Shown here piece by piece: positions 51,992 through 60,601 of a stretch of 64,000 nt of DNA. The notes beneath the pieces are model-generated. The model did no database searches. It worked only from the letters and a program-made list of their open reading frames with translations, and had not been told where the DNA came from. The position numbers were made by a program, and so were the translations under genes. The stretch covers positions 873,001 to 937,000 of the forward strand of contig CP050293.1 in NCBI GenBank assembly GCA_014189435.1, read 5' to 3'. This stretch comes from Mesorhizobium loti (GTDB lineage Bacteria; Pseudomonadota; Alphaproteobacteria; Rhizobiales; Rhizobiaceae). The first letter of the stretch is position 1. Each line of letters opens with the position of its first letter.

Positions 51992-52770
51992 TTTCCCTGC
52001 AAATATTGCGCGTAGGGCGCCTGAACGAGCCAGCCGGCATCGACGGGCAGGGTCACACCGGTTATCGACGCGGCTCGGTCGGAGCAGAGGAAGAGTGCCG
52101 CCTCGGCAACGTCGCGCGGCTCGACGAAGCGGCGCAGCGCGGTGGTCGCCTGGATGGCTTCGGGGTTGCGCTCTCCCTTGGCGATCCTGGCTTTCAGCCC
52201 GTCGGAAAGCGTGTAGCCGGGCGCCACCGCATTCACCCGCACCCCGTGCGGACCGAGCTCGGCGGCCAGGATCTGGGTCAAGGCCAGAACGGCATGCTTT
52301 CCGGGCGTGTAGGCAGGCAGGGACAGCGGCGCGAAAGAGGCAAGCGAGCCGACATTCAGGATGGCGCCTCGCCCGGCAGCCGACATCAGCCGGCCGAAGA
52401 CCTGGCAACCCAGCAGGGTGCCGCGATAATTCACCCTCCACATCCTCTCGTCCTCGTCCAGATCCTGGTCGAGGACGTGCTTGCCGCTCTGCAGGATACC
52501 GGCGCAATTGACGACGATTTGAGGCGTGCCGAACGCCGCGCTGACGGCCTGTGCCAGCGCTTCGACCGAGCCGGGATCGGCGACATCGGTCTGGACAAAC
52601 AGCGCGCGCGGCGCGCCCGCCGCCGCGCAGGCGCCAACAGCCTCATTGCCCCGCGCCGCATCCCTGCCGGCGACGACCACATGGTAGCCGTCCTCGGCGA
52701 AGCGCAGCGCTATCGCGCGTCCGATACCGGAAGTGCCGCCGATGACGACGGCCGTTGACGTCTCAGCCAT
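51964..52770 (-). CDS. SDR family oxidoreductase
   Basis: The 268-residue SDR has IGGTSGIGRAIA near residue 10, NCAGILQ, Ser in NVGSLASFAPL and Tyr-Lys in PAYTPGKHAVLAL. The end of the gene lies in the last unit of the tandem repeat, giving the tail QGNPIRQTPAI. It overlaps the AroE-like gene by eight bases. The substrate is unknown; neighbours suggest a hydroxy acid or cyclic polyol. Confidence 0.91.
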   Translation of the reverse strand: MAETSTAVVIGGTSGIGRAIALRFAEDGYHVVVAGRDAARGNEAVGACAAAGAPRALFVQTDVADPGSVEALAQAVSAAFGTPQIVVNCAGILQSGKHVLDQDLDEDERMWRVNYRGTLLGCQVFGRLMSAAGRGAILNVGSLASFAPLSLPAYTPGKHAVLALTQILAAELGPHGVRVNAVAPGYTLSDGLKARIAKGERNPEAIQATTALRRFVEPRDVAEAALFLCSDRAASITGVTLPVDAGWLVQAPYAQYLQGNPIRQTPAI

Positions 52771-53575
52771 TGCCCCGGTCCTTGCCTTCGATGTCGAAGA
52801 ATTCGGACATCGCCCGGACCTGGAAATCCATCATCGGGCGCCCCGGCTGAACGCGGCAGCCAATCTCTTTCGCCGCCTTTAGCAGGGCGGTCTCGGCGGG
52901 CTCCATGATGATGTCCACGACCGTCATGTCCAGGGTCAGCCGGCTCACGTCCAGCGGCAGCGGGTCGCCGGCATGCATGCCGACCGGCGTGGCGTTTATG
53001 GCCATATGCATGCCCGAAGGTTCGGCCTCGCCGACCTGGATGCGGCATTTCGGGAAGACCTGCTCAACAAGCGCCGCCAGTTTTTCGGCGCGACCGGTAT
53101 CGATGTCGGCCAGGCGGATCTCCTCGGCGCCGGCTTCGGCGAGACAATAGGCCAGGGACGCGCCGGCGCCGCCGGCTCCCACCTGGAGGATGCGGCGGCC
53201 GGCAATCTTATGCCCGCCTGCCTTGAGGCCATCGATAAAGCCGACGCCGTCGAAATTGTCGGCGTACCAGCTGCCATCGGGCAGCCGGCGCACGGAATTG
53301 GCGCTCTGCACCCGCGCGGCGCGGTCGTGAGCGGCAGAGCATTTGTGATAGACCGCGACCTTGTAGGGCACCGAGATGATGACACCCCTTATGTTCTCGG
53401 CTGCCGTGATGCCGGCCCAGAAGGTCTCGAAATCCTCCGGGCGGCAGCTCAACGGCACCATGAGGCTGTCGAGCCCCTTTTGCTCGAAGATCTCGTTGAA
53501 TATTCCGGGGCTCTTGGCGTGTGCCACGGGATGGGCCAGCATCACGAAGATGTCGGCCTTGCCGGTTCCGCGCAT
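52763..53575 (-). CDS. Shikimate dehydrogenase (AroE)-like protein with altered substrate site
   Basis: ATG 53575 has AAAGGAG upstream. The 270-residue protein has the AroE fold: the catalytic Lys72 (SVPYK) and Asp109 (NFDGVGF) are kept, and VGAGGAGASLAYCL forms the NAD(P) site. However, the shikimate-binding S-x-S near the N-terminus reads HAKSP, with the first Ser replaced, and NTDG reads NFDG. An alternative substrate is therefore likely, as for other AroE paralogues. It lies in a catabolic locus between an SDR gene and a GarR-like dehydrogenase gene, not with aromatic biosynthesis genes. Confidence 0.86.
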   Translation of the reverse strand: MRGTGKADIFVMLAHPVAHAKSPGIFNEIFEQKGLDSLMVPLSCRPEDFETFWAGITAAENIRGVIISVPYKVAVYHKCSAAHDRAARVQSANSVRRLPDGSWYADNFDGVGFIDGLKAGGHKIAGRRILQVGAGGAGASLAYCLAEAGAEEIRLADIDTGRAEKLAALVEQVFPKCRIQVGEAEPSGMHMAINATPVGMHAGDPLPLDVSRLTLDMTVVDIIMEPAETALLKAAKEIGCRVQPGRPMMDFQVRAMSEFFDIEGKDRGNG

Positions 53576-53579
53576 CTGT

Positions 53580-54470
53580 TCACTCCTTTTCTTTTGACAG
53601 TTCATGGGCGCTGAGGACCTCCAGCGCCCGGACGAGGGACGAGTGGTCGGCCTCTGCGCCGCCCGGTCGGGCCGAGCAGGCGTTCATCAGTTGCTGCGCC
53701 ATCGCGGTGTTCGGCAGCGAGACGCCAAGCGCGCGGGCGCTTTCGAGCGCGAGGTTGAGATCCTTCTGGTGAAGCCGCATCCGAAAGCCCGGGGCGAACG
53801 CACGGGCGATCATGCGCTCGCCATGCACCTCCAGCACGCGGGACGAGGCAAAGCCGCCCATCAGCGCGGCGCGCACCTTTGCCGGGTCGCAGCCGGCCTT
53901 GCTGGCAAAGACGAGCGCTTCCGCCACGGCCTCTATGTTGAGCGCGACGATGATCTGATTTGCGATCTTGCAGGTCTGGCCGGCGCCATTGTGCTCGCCG
54001 ATCAAGGTGATGTTCTTGCCCAGCGTCCGAAAGATCGGCAGCGCGCGCTCGAACTCGGCAGCCGGCCCGCCGACCATGATGGTGAGGCTCGCCGCCTTGG
54101 CGCCGACCTCACCGCCCGAGACCGGGGCGTCGAGGTAGCCGGCTCCCGCTTGCCGCAGTTTCGCTGCGAACTCCGCGGTGGCGATAGGGCTGATCGAGCT
54201 CATGTCGATGACCAGCTTGCCGGCCGACAGCCCCTCCAGGACGCCGTTCGCTCCAAGCAGGACGCGCTCCACGTCTGGCGTGTCGGGCAGCATGGTGACG
54301 ATGATCTCGGACATCCGCGCCACATCGCCAGGAGAGGCGACGACCGATGCCTTGAGGTCCTTCGGCAGAGGGGAGCGGTTCAGGACCGTGAAGATCTCAT
54401 GTCCCGCGTCAACGAGATGGTGCGCCATCGGTGCTCCCATCACACCAAGCCCGATGAACCCGATCTTCAT
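53580..54470 (-). CDS. NAD(P)-dependent beta-hydroxyacid dehydrogenase (GarR/HIBADH family)
   Basis: ATG 54470 has GGGG and GAGA upstream; the longer frame crosses the promoter region and the divergent gene. The 296-residue protein has the Rossmann motif FIGLGVMGAPMA at residues 5-16, substrate site DAPVSGGEVGA at 114-124 and catalytic Lys168 in GAGQTCKIANQI. The family includes tartronate semialdehyde reductase and 3-hydroxyisobutyrate dehydrogenase. With an HpcH/HpaI aldolase encoded divergently, aldol cleavage to tartronate semialdehyde and its reduction to glycerate is a plausible sugar-acid route, as in glucarate catabolism. Confidence 0.91.
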   Translation of the reverse strand: MKIGFIGLGVMGAPMAHHLVDAGHEIFTVLNRSPLPKDLKASVVASPGDVARMSEIIVTMLPDTPDVERVLLGANGVLEGLSAGKLVIDMSSISPIATAEFAAKLRQAGAGYLDAPVSGGEVGAKAASLTIMVGGPAAEFERALPIFRTLGKNITLIGEHNGAGQTCKIANQIIVALNIEAVAEALVFASKAGCDPAKVRAALMGGFASSRVLEVHGERMIARAFAPGFRMRLHQKDLNLALESARALGVSLPNTAMAQQLMNACSARPGGAEADHSSLVRALEVLSAHELSKEKE

Positions 54471-54526
54471 TCTCAAACCCCTGTACGAAGGTTGGTGCGC
54501 ATTGCATCTTGTAGCAAATTGCTGCC

Positions 54527-54547
54527 GTATGATATAGGACATCATAC
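54527..54547. promoter_or_regulatory. Perfect dyad in divergent promoter, likely GntR/FCD operator
   Basis: GTATGAT-N7-ATCATAC is a perfect inverted repeat in the 118-base gap between the divergent GarR-like and aldolase genes. Its length and AT-rich half-sites suit a GntR dimer. The GntR/FCD regulator encoded 3 kb away in the same locus is the obvious candidate. Placed between both starts, it could control both directions. Confidence 0.65.
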
Positions 54548-54588
54548 AAATTTCAACGTCCTTTCGCTCATCGGAGACTGACCGCAAA

Positions 54589-55353
54589 ATGCAAGAGCGC
54601 CTCAACACGCTGAAGGCTGCCGTGTCGGCCGGCCGGGCCCATATAGGCATCTGGTGCTCGCTGGCGTCGTCCCTCACCACAGAGATCGTCGCGGGCTCCG
54701 GAGCCGGCTGGGTGCTGATCGATGGCGAGCATAGCCCCAACCATCTGCGCAGCATCATGGCCCAGTTGCAGGTCATGGGCGGCTTCGACAGCGAGGCCGT
54801 CGTCAGGCTACCTTCCGACGATCCCAATCTGATCAAGCAGGCCCTGGATATCGGTGCGCGCAGCCTGATGATCCCCAATGTGCGGACGGCCGATCAGGCC
54901 CGCGCCATTGTGGCGGCCATGACCTATGCGCCTGGCGGATTTCGCGGCTTCTCGGTCGGTCACCGTGCCAACGGCTTCGGCCGCATCGCCGGTTACCACG
55001 CCAAGGCGCGTGAGCAGCAGCTTCTCGCCGTGCAGATCGAGGATGAACTAGGCGTCGCCAATGCCGCCGAGATCGCGGCGGTAGACGGCGTCGACGTGCT
55101 GTTCGTCGGGCCCGGCGACCTTTCCACGAATATGGGCGCGATAGGCAATCCCGGGGCTGCACACGTTCAAGAAGCGATCGCCTCGGTGCGCAAGGCAGCA
55201 ACAGCGGCAGGCAAGGCCAGCGGGATCCTGGCTCCCGCAAAGACCGATGCCGACCGCTACCTCGCCGACGGCTTCACCATGATTGCCGTTGGTTCCGACC
55301 TCGGCCTGCTGGCGCGGGGCTCGGATGCCTTGGTCGCTTCGTTCAATCAGTAG
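54589..55353 (+). CDS. HpcH/HpaI family aldolase
   Basis: The 254-residue class II pyruvate-type aldolase has GIWCSLASSLTTEIVAGSGA, then the metal/substrate region LIDGEHSPNHLRSI, the metal-binding Glu and Asp in VQIEDELGVANAAEIAAV, and VLFVGPGDLSTNMG. The family cleaves 4-hydroxy-2-keto acids to pyruvate and an aldehyde (HpaI, GarL, RhmA). Divergent to a GarR-like reductase gene, it may act like GarL in sugar-acid breakdown, producing tartronate semialdehyde. It starts at ATG 54589, 42 bases after the dyad. Confidence 0.91.
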   Translation: MQERLNTLKAAVSAGRAHIGIWCSLASSLTTEIVAGSGAGWVLIDGEHSPNHLRSIMAQLQVMGGFDSEAVVRLPSDDPNLIKQALDIGARSLMIPNVRTADQARAIVAAMTYAPGGFRGFSVGHRANGFGRIAGYHAKAREQQLLAVQIEDELGVANAAEIAAVDGVDVLFVGPGDLSTNMGAIGNPGAAHVQEAIASVRKAATAAGKASGILAPAKTDADRYLADGFTMIAVGSDLGLLARGSDALVASFNQ

Positions 55354-55368
55354 ACCGGAGATACAGCC

Positions 55369-56587
55369 ATGCCGATCCCCCCCGTATAAAGCGCCATCGC
55401 GCACCGCCTACGACATCGTCATCGTCGGCGGCGCCGTCGTCGGTTCGTCGACCGCCTACTGGCTGAGCCAGGCGCTGGGCAGCGGCGCCTCGATCCTCGT
55501 GGTCGAACGCGACTCGAGCTACGAGTTTTCGTCGACCGCGCTCTCCACCAGCGCGATCCGGCAGCAATACTCCAATCCGATCAATGTGAAGATCAGCCAG
55601 TTCGGGATCGAGATCATCCGCGGATTCCAGGAGCGTATGGCACCTTTCTACAAGGACGAACCGGCGCCCGACCTCGGCTTCAAGGAGCATGGATATCTCT
55701 ACTGCTGTTCACCTGATGGCGTCGAGGCGGCGCGCGAGCGCGTCGACCTGCAGCGCAGTTTTGGGGCTCACACGGTGTTCCTTGAGCCGGGCCCGCTGAA
55801 GGATCGCTTCCCCTGGCTCAATGTGGAAGATCTCGGCGGCGGTTCCTGGGGGGCTCGGGAAGAGGGCTGGTTCGATTCCGTGGGGCTGATGAACGGTTTC
55901 CGCCGGGCCGCCCGCGCCAGCGGCGTCGAGTATATCGACAATGCCGTGACAGGGCTGGATGTCGCCAAGGGGCGGGTCGTCTCGGTGCGCCTCACGACCG
56001 GCCAGACGGTTGCCTGCGGAACATTGGTCAACGCCGCGGGCCCGCGCGCGCAGCAGGTCGCCGCCATGGCCGGCCTGTCGATCCCGGTCGCGCCCTACAA
56101 GCGCTACAGCTTCGTCTTCGCCAGCGCCAACCCGATCCCCGGTCGGATGCCCAATGTTATCGACCTTTCCGGAACATTCGTGCGTCCCGAAGGCGAACTT
56201 TTTCTCACGGGCAACACGCCGCAAGGCGACGGGCCGGCCGACTATGACGACTTTGAAATGCACCATGAAGAGTTCGACGACTACATCTGGCCAGCGCTCT
56301 GGCACCGCATTCCGTCCTTCGATGCGCTCAAGGTCCAGACGAGCTGGACCGGCCACTACGAGTACAACATGCTCGACCACAACGGCATCGTCGGCTTCCA
56401 CCCCGAGATAAAGAACTTCATGTTCGCCAACGGCTTCTCGGGGCACGGGCTGCAACAGTCGCCAGCCGTGGGTCGGGCCGTTTCAGAACTCATCGTCCAC
56501 GGGGCTTTCCAGACGCTCGATCTGTCGCCGTTCTGTTACGAGCGCATAGAGCGCAACGAGCCGTTCCTGGAAGAAGCCGTGATTTGA
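55369..56587 (+). CDS. DAO-type FAD-dependent oxidoreductase with apparent C7 frameshift at the start
   Basis: ATG 55369 has CCGGAG at good spacing, but its frame (MPIPPV) meets TAA six codons later, after a run of seven C (55378-55384 approximately). With six C the frame reads MPIPPYKAPSRTAYDIVIVG and runs to 56587 with no further break, about 405 residues. In the present sequence the main frame has no credible start of its own. The protein has the FAD site IVIVGGAVVGSSTAYWL, TSAIRQQYS, and the C-terminal NGFSGHGLQQSPAVGRAVSE typical of sarcosine/glycine oxidase-like enzymes. It oxidises an amine or amino acid, in line with the RidA and amino-acid transporter genes nearby. Either a real 1-base insertion or a base-calling error is present. 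Confidence 0.87.
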
Positions 56588-56726
56588 GCCGGTGCTTGCG
56601 CTGCCGACAAGCTCAGTGCGCGGATGCAAAGTGCTATACGCAATGCATTGGGCGATGGTGTAGAATGATGTGGAATTCGGCGGGCCTGCTGCCCACCGAC
56701 AGCTTGCGGACGAGGTGGAGAATTTG

Positions 56727-57236
56727 ATGCGGAACATGATGCTGGGCTTCGCGGCACTTGCCCTGGCTGCGTGCCAATCGGCTCCCGAAGCGCCGCAATC
56801 AGCCGCTCTCGAACCTGCGTCAGATTCTGTTGCTGTTCGTCCTCAACCTGCCTTGGATCCCGCCGCCGTTCCTCCTGGCTCCGCAATCATGGATCAATCC
56901 GTGACGATCACTTCCCCTGCGAAGGGCGTTCCAACACAGTACGCCGCATTTTCGGGCATGTGGGTTGGACGATTGGGGGGGACGGATGAAGCCAAAGTCG
57001 CTGTGCAGACGATTTCTCCGAAAGGCAATGTGACGGTCACCTTTGCGTGGGGAATGCTGGGCGACAACAATCCGGGAGAGGCCGCCGGAGCAGGAAAAAT
57101 TGTAGGGACTACGTTGAAGCTTGGGCGCCTCCCGAACGGTGCGGACGTCAGTTTTATGATGCTGCCCGACGGAACCTTGGCCGGAACCGTTGCGCTTGCC
57201 GGCCAGACCTACACGGGCGTATTCATCAGGCAATGA
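56727..57236 (+). CDS. Putative lipoprotein, function unknown
   Basis: ATG 56727 has GAGGTGGAG upstream. The 169-residue product starts with a lipoprotein signal, MRNMMLGFAALALAACQSAP, with the lipobox LAAC. A Pro/Ala/Ser-rich linker (about residues 22-55) follows, and then a compact beta-rich domain with WVGRLGG, TVTFAWGMLGDN and GTVALAGQTYTGVF. I do not recognise the family. It stands alone between the flavoprotein and secretion genes. The 139-base gap upstream shows no clear operator; a dyad follows its stop. Confidence 0.75.
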   Translation: MRNMMLGFAALALAACQSAPEAPQSAALEPASDSVAVRPQPALDPAAVPPGSAIMDQSVTITSPAKGVPTQYAAFSGMWVGRLGGTDEAKVAVQTISPKGNVTVTFAWGMLGDNNPGEAAGAGKIVGTTLKLGRLPNGADVSFMMLPDGTLAGTVALAGQTYTGVFIRQ

Positions 57237-57506
57237 CCAAAAGCATCCAACTGGTCACATTGTGGCCAGCTGAGTATCCCACTCGTCCTAGGCAAGAATT
57301 ACGCTGACAGTGCACGTTTTGCCATGTTCGCACGGCTGCCGTCTTGTGCACTGTACATGCTGTCCAAATCGCAGGCGCTCTTCGCTTGCCGGCAACTCAT
57401 TGTCCGCCCTCCGCCGCCTACCCTGTGGATAGACTCCAACGACCCCCATCATTCCCGACATCGGCTTGCAAGAAGCCCTAGACTTGGTGTCAGGGGAATC
57501 AGGTGT
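57237..57506. promoter_or_regulatory. Gap upstream of gspD with hairpin and inverted repeat
   Basis: CTGGTCACA / TGTGGCCAG (57251-57269) forms a short hairpin just after the lipoprotein gene and may be its terminator. ACAGTGCAC (57307-57315) and GTGCACTGT (57346-57354) are perfect inverted copies 30 bases apart, about 150 bases upstream of the secretin start. They could be an operator. No clear -35/-10 pair was seen. Confidence 0.4.
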
Positions 57507-59630
57507 ATGGCAATCGGGTCTGGTCATCGCGTCGTGTTGTGCACGTTGCTGGCGATTGCCGGCTGCACCTCCGCGCCGGGCAAGGACTTCTTCACCGAAA
57601 CCATCGACAGCCTGCACGCCAAGAACTCGCCCTTGCGGGCGGGCTACACCGGACCCAGCGCGGTTACGTCGGCCGCCGGCCAGGCGCAGCGCTTCAACGG
57701 CACCCAGTATCAGGGCTCGGGCCAGTTCGTCTCCTCCGGCGCCCCCGTCACCAAGGTGACGACAGATGGTTCGGGCCAGTTCGAGCTCAATTTGATCAAT
57801 GCGCCGATCACCGAGGCGGCCAAGGCCGTGCTCGGCGATGCGCTTCACCTCAACTACATCGTCGACCCGCGCGTACAAGGCACGGTGACGCTGCAGACCT
57901 CGCAGCCGGTGTCGAAGGATGCGCTGGTCGACATCCTGCAGTCGGCGCTCGCGGTGAACGGCGCCGGCATCACCAACCGCGCCGGCACCTACCAGGTCGT
58001 GCCGCTTGCCGAGATCATGTCCAGCACCCCGCCGGTCAGCGTGCCCTCGGTTTCGCCGTCCGGTCCCGGCGTCAAGGTGCAGGTGCTGCAGCTGCAGTTC
58101 ATCGCCGCCGACGAGATGAAGACCATTCTCGAACCGATCACCCGACAGGGCTCGGTCTTGCGGGTCGATTCCACCCGCAACCTGATCACCGTCGCCGGTA
58201 ATGACAGTGACCTCAATGCTATCAGAGAAGCGGTCTCGGTGTTCGACGTCGACTGGATGCGCGGCATGTCGGTGGCGCTGCATCCGCTGAAAACCTCCAA
58301 GCCGGAGGCGGTCGCCGCCGAACTCGATTCGATCTTCGGCACCAAGGAAGGGCCGGGCGCGAAACTCATCCAGTTCATCCCCAATGACAGGCTGAATTCG
58401 GTTCTGGTGATCACATCGCGCCCGGCCTATCTCGCCCGTGCCGCGACCTGGATCAACAAGCTCGACAGACTGGCCGAGACCAACGAGGACCAGCTTTTCG
58501 TCTACCAGATCCAGAACCGCCCGGCCAAGGAACTGGCCGCGGTGTTGAGTTCCGTCCTCGGCACCTCGGTCAAGACCGAGGGCGACTCAGGCGGTTCGAA
58601 TGTGTCGCCCGACCAGACGCCGATCGCCATGCAATCGGATGGCGTCACCCCGGTGCCATTGACCGGGCCGTCGCCTTCGCTGCCGATGCCGGATGGACAG
58701 CCGCCCGCCCACGCCACGGTCGTCGCCGATATCGAAAACAATGCGCTGTTGATCCAGACCACGGCGCGCGACTACGAGCGCATCGAGCAGATCCTGGCCA
58801 AGGTCGACGTGCTGCCGACGCAAGTCATGCTGGAAGCCGTCATCGCCGAAGTCACGCTCAACGACGATTTGAAATACGGCCTGCGCTGGTTCTTCGAGAA
58901 TGGCGGCATGAAGATCTCGGTGTCCGACGTGGCGAAGGGGGTCGCCGCGGCAGCGCTGCCTGGCTTCAACTGGAGCTACGCCACCGACAACATCCAGGTG
59001 ACGCTGAACGCACTGTCCAGCATCACCGACGTCAATGTTATCTCGGCACCGACCATCATGGCACTGAACAACCAGAAAGCGGTGTTGCAGGTCGGCGACC
59101 AGGTGCCGATCGCGACACGGCAGGTGGTCGACCAGACGCTCGGCAGTTCGCCGGTGGTCTCGGTCGAGATGAAGGATACCGGCGTCATCCTGACGGTGAC
59201 GCCACGCATCAACAATGCCGGCCGGGTCATGCTCGACATCGAGCAGGAGGTCAGCAATGTCACCAAGACGACCAGCTCCGGCATCGATTCGCCGACCATC
59301 CAGCAGCGCAAGATCCAGACCCGCGTTCTGGTCAATGACGGCGAGAGCTTGGCGCTGGGCGGCCTCATCCAGTCGCGCAACAATGTCGATCGCACGCAAG
59401 TGCCTATCCTCGGCGATATCCCGATCATCGGCAATGCGTTCAAGCAAAAGACGGACAGTATCGGGCGCACCGAACTGATCATCTTCATCAGGCCGCATGT
59501 CGTGCGCGACATCAACGAAGCCCGCGAAGTGACGGATGAATTCCGCGGCAAGATCAGCCTGCAGACGCCGATCCAGAAGCGACGCGGCGGCACCAAGCTG
59601 CAACAGGACCTGAAGAGGCTGGCGTATTGA
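57507..59630 (+). CDS. gspD: Type II secretion system secretin GspD
   Basis: ATG 57507 is followed by a lipoprotein-type signal, VVLCTLLAIAGCTSAPG, so the secretin itself appears to be lipid-anchored. The 707-residue protein has the N0 domain (FELNLINAPITEAAKAVLGD then NYIVDPRVQGTVTL), N1-N3 repeats, a Ser/Pro linker near residues 365-395, and the C-terminal secretin domain from about residue 440 (QVMLEAVIAEVTLNDDL, VGDQVPIATRQ, LALGGLIQSR). It forms the outer-membrane channel. It heads gspD-prepilin peptidase-gspG. No gspC is visible upstream. Confidence 0.95.
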   Translation: MAIGSGHRVVLCTLLAIAGCTSAPGKDFFTETIDSLHAKNSPLRAGYTGPSAVTSAAGQAQRFNGTQYQGSGQFVSSGAPVTKVTTDGSGQFELNLINAPITEAAKAVLGDALHLNYIVDPRVQGTVTLQTSQPVSKDALVDILQSALAVNGAGITNRAGTYQVVPLAEIMSSTPPVSVPSVSPSGPGVKVQVLQLQFIAADEMKTILEPITRQGSVLRVDSTRNLITVAGNDSDLNAIREAVSVFDVDWMRGMSVALHPLKTSKPEAVAAELDSIFGTKEGPGAKLIQFIPNDRLNSVLVITSRPAYLARAATWINKLDRLAETNEDQLFVYQIQNRPAKELAAVLSSVLGTSVKTEGDSGGSNVSPDQTPIAMQSDGVTPVPLTGPSPSLPMPDGQPPAHATVVADIENNALLIQTTARDYERIEQILAKVDVLPTQVMLEAVIAEVTLNDDLKYGLRWFFENGGMKISVSDVAKGVAAAALPGFNWSYATDNIQVTLNALSSITDVNVISAPTIMALNNQKAVLQVGDQVPIATRQVVDQTLGSSPVVSVEMKDTGVILTVTPRINNAGRVMLDIEQEVSNVTKTTSSGIDSPTIQQRKIQTRVLVNDGESLALGGLIQSRNNVDRTQVPILGDIPIIGNAFKQKTDSIGRTELIIFIRPHVVRDINEAREVTDEFRGKISLQTPIQKRRGGTKLQQDLKRLAY

Positions 59631-60121
59631 CTGATGCTGCGCACCCATCCCTCGTGCTGGCTGCCACGATCGCCCTGGTGGCCATCCTCTGCGCCATTTC
59701 CATCGCCGATTTCCGCCGGCAGATCATCCCGGATGCGCTCAACCTGGCGCTGGCCGGCATCGGCCTTGCCTATCAGATGGCGACCGATGGCCTGCCGGTG
59801 CACATCCTGTTCGCCGCCGCGACTTTTGCGGCAGCCTGGGCGATCCGGCGCGGCCATTTCCTGATGACCGGCCGGATTGGCCTCGGCCTCGGCGACGTCA
59901 AGATGCTGGCTGCCGCCGCATGCTGGATCAGCCCGCTGCTGTTGCCGGTGTTGTTGTTCATCGCCAGCGCCAGCGCTCTGCTGTTCGTCGGGGGGCAGGT
60001 GGTTGCGACAGGCCCGGCGGCGGCGAAGGCGCGTGTCGCCTTCGGTCCGTTCATCGCCATCGGCCTCGGCTGCAGCTGGGCGCTGGAGCAATTTGCAGGT
60101 TTGGACATGGGACTGCTCTGA
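59627..60121 (+). CDS. Prepilin peptidase (A24 aspartic peptidase), short form
   Basis: The only credible start is TTG 59627, overlapping the gspD stop. The 164-residue membrane protein has the two catalytic aspartates, in SIADFRRQIIPD near residue 28 and in GLGLGDVKM (GxGD motif). It lacks the N-terminal cysteine-rich/methylase region of full-length GspO/PilD, resembling the short CpaA-type peptidases. It cleaves the leaders of the pseudopilins encoded here. Its stop overlaps the gspG start. Confidence 0.9.
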   Translation: MTDAAHPSLVLAATIALVAILCAISIADFRRQIIPDALNLALAGIGLAYQMATDGLPVHILFAAATFAAAWAIRRGHFLMTGRIGLGLGDVKMLAAAACWISPLLLPVLLFIASASALLFVGGQVVATGPAAAKARVAFGPFIAIGLGCSWALEQFAGLDMGLL

Positions 60122-60591
60122 TGATCACTCTGCGCTTCACCTCTGAAAAACCCCGCCGCGCCAGAAAATCTGTCAGCGAGCGCGACGATCGCGACAGCGG
60201 CTTCACCCTGGTCGAGCTTCTGGTCGTGCTCGCCATCATCGCCTTGATCGCCACGCTCGCAGCACCTCAGGTGCTGCGCTATCTCGGCTCGGCCAGGACC
60301 AATGCGGCCAAGGCGCAAGTCCGTAACATCGAAAGCGCGCTCGAACTCTACTATGTCGACAATGCGAAATATCCGACCGCGGACGAGGGGCTCTCGGCCC
60401 TGGTCACGGCGCCCACCGGCGAAGCGCGCTGGAACGGACCCTATCTCAAGGGAACGACCGGCCTGAAGGATCCATGGGGGAGGCCCTATTCCTACGAGGT
60501 GAAGGCCGATGCGAGCGGCGTGATCATCCGCAGCCTTGGCAAAGACGGCAAGCCGGACGGAACCGGCGAAGACCAGGACGTCAGCAACTGA
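60121..60591 (+). CDS. gspG: Type II secretion system major pseudopilin GspG
   Basis: The 156-residue prepilin has a long positively charged leader (about 26 residues), cleavage at DSG^FTLVELLVVLAIIALIA with Glu at +5, and the GspG hallmark KAQVRNIESALELYYVDN, YPTADEGLSALV and WNGPYLKG followed by DPWGRPY. It forms the pseudopilus that pushes substrates through GspD. It faces the convergent gspJ gene with only ten bases between stops. Confidence 0.95.
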   Translation: MITLRFTSEKPRRARKSVSERDDRDSGFTLVELLVVLAIIALIATLAAPQVLRYLGSARTNAAKAQVRNIESALELYYVDNAKYPTADEGLSALVTAPTGEARWNGPYLKGTTGLKDPWGRPYSYEVKADASGVIIRSLGKDGKPDGTGEDQDVSN

Positions 60592-60601
60592 TTTTTCTGC
60601 T

